64,000 bases of DNA, from contig JAHAYH010000025.1 in assembly GCA_018384745.1 (NCBI GenBank), forward strand, positions 1 to 64,000, in the 5' to 3' direction. Shown in pieces: positions 57,993 to 64,000 of this stretch. A model generated the notes under the pieces. It was not told where the DNA came from. It made no database searches and was given only the letters and a program-made list of their open reading frames with translations. The stretch's first letter is position 1; every line of letters begins with the position of its first letter. The stretch is from Caryophanon sp. (GTDB lineage Bacteria; Bacillota; Bacilli; Bacillales_A; Planococcaceae). The position numbers and the translations under genes are program-made.

Positions 57993-58565
57993 GTGTCAGA
58001 AGAAATGAAAAAAGATGCGCAACATGAAGAAGTGGAAGTAACAGCTGAAGATGTCGCGCCAGCAGCTGAAGAAGTAACAGAAGAAGCAGTAGAGCTTACG
58101 GAAGAACAAAAACTTCAAGCTGAAATTAACGAATTAAAAGCGAAACTAGAAGAAGAGGAAAATCGCTACTTACGTTTACGTGCAGACTTCGACAATCAAC
58201 GTCGTCGCGCAACGCAAGATCGTCAAGCAGCTGAGAAGTACCGCGCGCAAGCGTTATTAAATGATCTTCTTCCAGTATTAGATAACTTTGAACGCGCTAT
58301 GCAAGTAGATGTGTCTTCAGAAGATGCACAAGCTTTATATAAAGGTGTAGAGATGGTATATAAAACATTCGTAGCCGCTGCAGAGAAGGAAGGCTTAAGC
58401 GTCATTCCGGCAGTAGGTGCGGAGTTTGATCCAAACGTTCACCAAGCAGTAATGCAAGAAAGTGATCCAGAGCAAGCATCTGGCATCGTCTTAAAAGAAC
58501 TACAAAAAGGGTATCAATTAAAGGATCGTGTACTGCGTCCGTCAATGGTATCTGTAAACGAGTAA
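57993..58565 (+). CDS. grpE: Nucleotide exchange factor GrpE
   Basis: 190 residues from GTG 57993 (GAGGAGGATGAACT upstream). Acidic disordered N-terminus, long coiled coil (EEENRYLRLRADFDNQRRR), C-terminal beta domain (AVMQESDPEQASGIVLKELQ). Exchanges ADP for ATP on DnaK. Confidence 0.96.
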   Translation: MSEEMKKDAQHEEVEVTAEDVAPAAEEVTEEAVELTEEQKLQAEINELKAKLEEEENRYLRLRADFDNQRRRATQDRQAAEKYRAQALLNDLLPVLDNFERAMQVDVSSEDAQALYKGVEMVYKTFVAAAEKEGLSVIPAVGAEFDPNVHQAVMQESDPEQASGIVLKELQKGYQLKDRVLRPSMVSVNE

Positions 58566-58583
58566 TTACTTAAACAATCTTAG

Positions 58584-60443
<1,860 letters not shown>

Positions 60444-60463
60444 GTCGATATAGCGCACAACAC

Positions 60464-60502
60464 GAAAAGCCAAAGACCGGTACAAACGGCTTTGGCTTTT
60501 TC
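60464..60502 (+). terminator. Intrinsic terminator between dnaK and dnaJ
   Basis: Stem AAAAGCCAAAGACCG / CGGCTTTGGCTTTTT (one mismatch), 7-base loop. About 80 bases remain to dnaJ, enough for a separate promoter. Confidence 0.85.
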
Positions 60503-60584
60503 GTTAGGTGCATGCAAAAATACGTGTTGTCACAGCACGTACATGGTACAATAACCTGTATGTTAAAAAGGCGGAGAGTGAACA

Positions 60585-61691
60585 ATGAGTAAACGTGATT
60601 ACTATGGAGTGCTAGGCGTATCGAAATCAGCGTCAGCCGATGAAATTAAGAAGGCATATCGTAAATTATCGAAGCAATACCACCCAGACATTAATAAAGA
60701 AGCGGGTGCAGATGAAAAGTTTAAAGAAATCGCAGAAGCGTATGAAGTGTTATCAGACCCGCAAAAGAAATCGCGCTATGATCAGTTCGGTCATCAAGAC
60801 CCAGGTGCTGGTGGATTCGGTGGCGGCGGCTTTGGCGGCTTCGATGATATTTTCAGCTCGTTCTTCGGCGGTGGCGGACGACGTGACCCGAACGCACCAC
60901 GTAAAGGGGACGACTTGCAATATCGCATGAACATTAGCTTTATGGACGCGGTATTTGGCAAAGAAACAGAAATTGAAATTCCAAAAGAAGAAGATTGCGG
61001 CACATGTCACGGCACAGGCGCAAAACCAGGCTCAGACGTGACAACATGTTCAACATGTGGCGGTGCAGGTGAAGTAAACCAAGCGGTCGACACACCATTT
61101 GGTCGCATGATGAACCGTACAACATGTCGCACATGTCGCGGTGAAGGGAAAATCATTAAAGATAAATGTACGACATGTCACGGCGCAGGTAAGGTGAAAG
61201 TGCGCAAAAAAATTAAAGTGACAATTCCAGCAGGTGTCGACGATGGACAACAATTACGCGTATCAGGTCAAGGGGAACCAGGCTTCAACGGCGGTCCATC
61301 AGGTGATTTATACATCGTGTTCCGCGTATCAGGGCACGAACACTTTGAGCGCGACGGCGACGACATTTACTACGAGCTAAAAATTACATTTGCACAAGCT
61401 GCACTTGGCGATGAGTTAGAAGTACCAACTGTGCACGGGAAAGTAAAGCTACGCGTCCCAGCAGGTACACAATCGCATACACAAATGCGCTTAAAAGGAA
61501 AAGGTGTAAAAAATGTACATGGCTATGGTCAAGGGGATCAACATGTTATTATTAAAGTGCAAACACCTCAAGATTTAAGCGAACGCCAAAAGGAATTATT
61601 ACGCGAATTTGCGGAAATTAGCGGCGATATTCCAGAAGAACATGGCAGCTCTCTGTTTGATCGTTTAAAAAAACGTTTCACAGGTGAGTAA
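60585..61691 (+). CDS. dnaJ: Chaperone DnaJ (type I, with zinc finger)
   Basis: 368 residues: J domain with HPD ([20 protein letters not shown]), Gly/Phe-rich region (about 77-105), four CxxCxGxG repeats ([32 protein letters not shown], about 140-205), C-terminal substrate domains. Stimulates DnaK ATPase and delivers substrates. Followed by a second J-protein. Confidence 0.97.
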   Translation: MSKRDYYGVLGVSKSASADEIKKAYRKLSKQYHPDINKEAGADEKFKEIAEAYEVLSDPQKKSRYDQFGHQDPGAGGFGGGGFGGFDDIFSSFFGGGGRRDPNAPRKGDDLQYRMNISFMDAVFGKETEIEIPKEEDCGTCHGTGAKPGSDVTTCSTCGGAGEVNQAVDTPFGRMMNRTTCRTCRGEGKIIKDKCTTCHGAGKVKVRKKIKVTIPAGVDDGQQLRVSGQGEPGFNGGPSGDLYIVFRVSGHEHFERDGDDIYYELKITFAQAALGDELEVPTVHGKVKLRVPAGTQSHTQMRLKGKGVKNVHGYGQGDQHVIIKVQTPQDLSERQKELLREFAEISGDIPEEHGSSLFDRLKKRFTGE

Positions 61692-61753
61692 ATAGCACAA
61701 GCATCATATGAATAAATAATGGCAATCCGAACGATAAAGTGAGGCGTAGACGC

Positions 61754-62665
61754 ATGGCAAAACGAAGTTATTATGACGTATTAGGCGTGTCGAAAACCGC
61801 ATCTGCAGATGACATTAAGCAAGCATTTCGTAAGCTGTCAAAAAAGTATCATCCCGATATTAACAAGGCAGCGGATGCAAACGACAAGTTTAAAGAAATT
61901 AATGAAGCGTATGACACACTCGGAGATCCGAAAAAACGTGAGCAGTATGATTTATTACAAGAGTCACCATTTGGCCGCACATATACGGGTGGTGGGGACT
62001 CCTTTGGTGGCGGTTTCGGCGGCTTTGGTCGTAGCACAACGTTTGATGAAGCAGACACAGATTTCGGTGGCTTTGGCAATATGGACGATATGATGGGCGA
62101 TATTTTTAATCAATTTTTCGGCGGTAGTGCAGGTGCACGCACGCAACAAACACGTCGACCGAAAAAAGGACGCGATTATGCGTATTCGTTAACGCTCGAT
62201 TTTATAGACGCGGCGCTTGGCAAGAAAATGACCGTAACAATTAATGGTAAAAGCTTACAAGTAACGATTCCAGCAGGCATTGACGATGGGCAAAAAATCC
62301 GTCTTGCAAAACAAGGCTATGAAGGTGAAAACGGCGGTGAGCGCGGGGATGTTATCATTACATGTCATATTCGTCCACACGCAACGTTCCGCCGTGAAGG
62401 GCTCGATGTTTATAGCGATGCGCACGTGACGTTTTCACAAGCAGCACTCGGCACGAAACTAACGGTCAAGACGTTAACGGGTAACGTCGCGTTAAACGTG
62501 CCTGCAGGTGTGCAAAGTGGCGCGAAGCTGCGCCTAAAGCAAAAAGGCATTGTTCAAAAAGGCAACAGCGGTGATCATTATGTCGTGATTCACGTCAAAA
62601 CACCAACAGCATTAAGTGCAAAAGAGCAGGCGTTATTCGAGCAGCTCGCACAGTTAGAAGCGTAA
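61754..62665 (+). CDS. Zinc-finger-less DnaJ paralog (type II, CbpA-like)
   Basis: 303 residues from ATG 61754 (GAGG nine bases upstream). J domain with HPD ([20 protein letters not shown]), a longer Gly/Phe and Asp-rich segment (about 75-130, [29 protein letters not shown]), no CxxCxGxG repeats, then the CTD I/II domains ([40 protein letters not shown]). Located 62 bases after dnaJ and 31 before prmA in the same direction. B. subtilis has no second J-protein gene here. Probably a DnaK co-chaperone with different client range. Confidence 0.93.
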   Translation: MAKRSYYDVLGVSKTASADDIKQAFRKLSKKYHPDINKAADANDKFKEINEAYDTLGDPKKREQYDLLQESPFGRTYTGGGDSFGGGFGGFGRSTTFDEADTDFGGFGNMDDMMGDIFNQFFGGSAGARTQQTRRPKKGRDYAYSLTLDFIDAALGKKMTVTINGKSLQVTIPAGIDDGQKIRLAKQGYEGENGGERGDVIITCHIRPHATFRREGLDVYSDAHVTFSQAALGTKLTVKTLTGNVALNVPAGVQSGAKLRLKQKGIVQKGNSGDHYVVIHVKTPTALSAKEQALFEQLAQLEA

Positions 62666-62696
62666 AGTAGAACGAAGAATAGGAGTTGAACGAATC

Positions 62697-63632
62697 GTGA
62701 AATGGACAGAAGTATCAATCCACACGACAAATGAAGCAGTTGAGGCTGTATCAAATATTTTACATGAAGCAGGGGCAAGCGGTGTCGTTATTGAAGATTC
62801 AGTGGACTTTGATAAAGAGCGCGCAGACCAATTTGGCGAAATTTATGCGTTAAAGCAAGAAGATTTCCCGACACAAGGGGTAATCGTTAAAGCATATTTA
62901 CCGGAATCAAGCTTCATTGCTGAAACAGTAGAAGGCATTCGCCTATCAATTGAAGCGTTAAAAGATTTCAACATCGATGTTGGTAACAATACAGTAACGA
63001 TGAGTGAAGTAAACGAGGAAGACTGGGCAACAGCGTGGAAGCAATATTACCACCCTGTAAAAATTTCAAATCGTTTTACAGTTGTACCGACATGGGAAGA
63101 CTACACACCTGTTGCAACAGATGAATTAATCATCGAGCTTGACCCAGGCATGGCATTTGGGACAGGCACGCATCCAACAACGGTGATGTGTTTACAAGCG
63201 CTTGAAAAAGTGGTCCACGAAGGCGATGATGTCGTCGACGTTGGGACAGGTTCAGGTGTATTATCAATCGGTGCAGCGCTTTTAGGTGCCAAAGCGGTAC
63301 ATGCGCTTGATTTAGACGAAGTAGCGGTTCGTTCAGCTCGTGAAAACATTGCATTAAATAAAGTAAATCATGTCGTCGACGTGCATCATGGCAACTTATT
63401 AGATACGGTGAAAGCACCAGCAGATGTCGTTGTCGCAAATATTTTAGCGGAAATTATTATGACGTTTACAGATGATGCGTACTCCATTGTGAAAGAAGGC
63501 GGCGTATTCGTGACGTCTGGTATTATTGGTGCGAAGCGTGATGATGTGAAAGCAGCGTTACAGGCATCTGGCTTTACAATTGAAGAAGTGCTTGAAATGG
63601 AAGACTGGGTTGCGATTATCGCACGTAAGTAG
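62697..63632 (+). CDS. prmA: Ribosomal protein L11 methyltransferase
   Basis: 311 residues from GTG 62697 (AGGAGTTGAACGAATC upstream). N-terminal substrate-binding domain [20 protein letters not shown], catalytic SAM motif [19 protein letters not shown] (about 179-197), NILAEII (NPPF-like motif in PrmA). Trimethylates L11 (uL11). Conserved downstream of dnaJ in Firmicutes. Confidence 0.96.
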   Translation: MKWTEVSIHTTNEAVEAVSNILHEAGASGVVIEDSVDFDKERADQFGEIYALKQEDFPTQGVIVKAYLPESSFIAETVEGIRLSIEALKDFNIDVGNNTVTMSEVNEEDWATAWKQYYHPVKISNRFTVVPTWEDYTPVATDELIIELDPGMAFGTGTHPTTVMCLQALEKVVHEGDDVVDVGTGSGVLSIGAALLGAKAVHALDLDEVAVRSARENIALNKVNHVVDVHHGNLLDTVKAPADVVVANILAEIIMTFTDDAYSIVKEGGVFVTSGIIGAKRDDVKAALQASGFTIEEVLEMEDWVAIIARK

Positions 63633-63643
63633 CAACAACACAT

Positions 63644-63679
63644 AAAAAAAGGTGTCCATGATGTTTGGGCACCTTTTTT
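63644..63679 (+). terminator. Intrinsic terminator between prmA and rsmE
   Basis: Stem AAAAAAGGTGTCC / GGGCACCTTTTTT (one wobble). The rsmE Shine-Dalgarno AAGGAGG starts at 63685, so the hairpin abuts the rsmE start with no promoter space. Confidence 0.88.
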
Positions 63680-63699
63680 CGTATAAGGAGGAATAAAAG

Positions 63700-64000
63700 A
63701 TGCAACGTTATTTTAGCGAACGCGCATTTGAAGGGCAAGACGTGACGTTAACAGGCGATAGCGCAAAACATATTGCGAAAGTGATGCGCATGCAAACAGG
63801 CGATGAAGTGATCGTCGTGAGCGAAGGGGTTGCCCATATTTGTACGATTACAGACATTGCACAAGACGTTACGGTAACGCAAACGGGTCGCACTGTGCCA
63901 TCACCTGAAATGCCGGTGCACGTGACGATTGCGTGCGGTTTACCAAAAGGGGATAAGCTAGAGCTCATCACACAAAAAGGAACAGAGCTTGGCATGTATC
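63700..64000 (+). CDS. rsmE: 16S rRNA m3U1498 methyltransferase RsmE, N-terminal part
   Basis: ATG 63700 after AAGGAGG; the gene runs off the right edge after 100 codons (full length near 250). N-terminal PUA-like domain: QRYFSERAF, TGDSAKHIAKVMRMQTGDEV, VTIACGLPKGDKLELITQKG and the start of the SPOUT domain (GTELG). Methylates U1498 of 16S rRNA. Conserved place after prmA. Confidence 0.94.
   Translation, partial: MQRYFSERAFEGQDVTLTGDSAKHIAKVMRMQTGDEVIVVSEGVAHICTITDIAQDVTVTQTGRTVPSPEMPVHVTIACGLPKGDKLELITQKGTELGMY

Overview
This window is a chromosomal segment of a low-to-moderate GC Firmicute of the Bacillales, most likely a member of the Planococcaceae/Caryophanaceae. The evidence is gene order. 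The recJ-apt-relA-dtd-yrvJ-hisS-aspS, tcdA-rarA-cymR-iscS-mnmA-yrrB-recD2, alaS-yrzL-yrrK-yrzB-mltG-trmR-trhP1-trhP2-udk-greA, yqeG-yqeH-aroE-yhbY-nadD-yqeK-rsfS-yqeM-comEA-comEB-comEC-yqzM-holA-rpsT-lepA-hemW and hrcA-grpE-dnaK-dnaJ-prmA-rsmE blocks follow the Bacillus subtilis map closely. There are no rRNA or tRNA genes, insertion sequences, prophage or CRISPR. The spore genes gpr and spoIIP, normally between rpsT and lepA, are absent, as is comER in front of comEA. I infer a natural non-sporulator or a lineage with relocated spore genes.

Layout. 1-6490: end of recJ, purine salvage (apt), stringent response (relA), D-aminoacyl-tRNA deacylase, and a six-TM chemoreceptor. 6496-11580: a secreted SH3b-amidase (minus strand), then a T-box-controlled hisS-aspS operon. 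11581-14925: 6S RNA at its conserved site after aspS, nagB, tcdA and two unrecognised small proteins. 15147-22367: a second chemoreceptor, rarA, and the cymR-iscS-mnmA sulfur/tRNA-thiolation block with a TPR protein. 22364-23497: a minus-strand pair, an unknown protein and a eukaryote-type HisA. 23631-28086: recD2, a CNT nucleoside transporter, and the alaS T-box. 28131-38060: alaS, yrzL, yrrK, two DUF1292 genes, yjdM, mltG, the tRNA wobble-uridine hydroxylation/methylation set trmR-trhP1-trhP2, and udk. 38250-41300: an enlarged greA, mtnN, and divergent pssA and psd. 41410-51759: the yqeG-to-holA ribosome-assembly/NAD/competence cluster and rpsT. 52198-56853: lepA, a broken TPR-GGDEF gene and hemW. 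56870-64000: the CIRCE/HrcA heat-shock operon with a second, zinc-finger-less DnaJ paralog, prmA, and the start of rsmE.

Most of the window is conserved housekeeping. The points I consider most worth a second look are: (i) a GreA transcription factor carrying a roughly 70-residue, helix-rich in-frame insert between its coiled-coil and FKBP-like domains; (ii) a lone HisA of the eukaryotic HIS6 type in a two-gene unit with an unknown protein; (iii) a hisS-aspS T-box whose specifier reads AACAC rather than an unambiguous His or Asp codon; (iv) three consecutive DUF1292 units in two genes; (v) repeated placement of intrinsic terminators directly against the Shine-Dalgarno sequence of the next gene, including comEA, mtnN and rsmE. 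All functional statements rest on recognisable motifs and synteny; no database search was possible.
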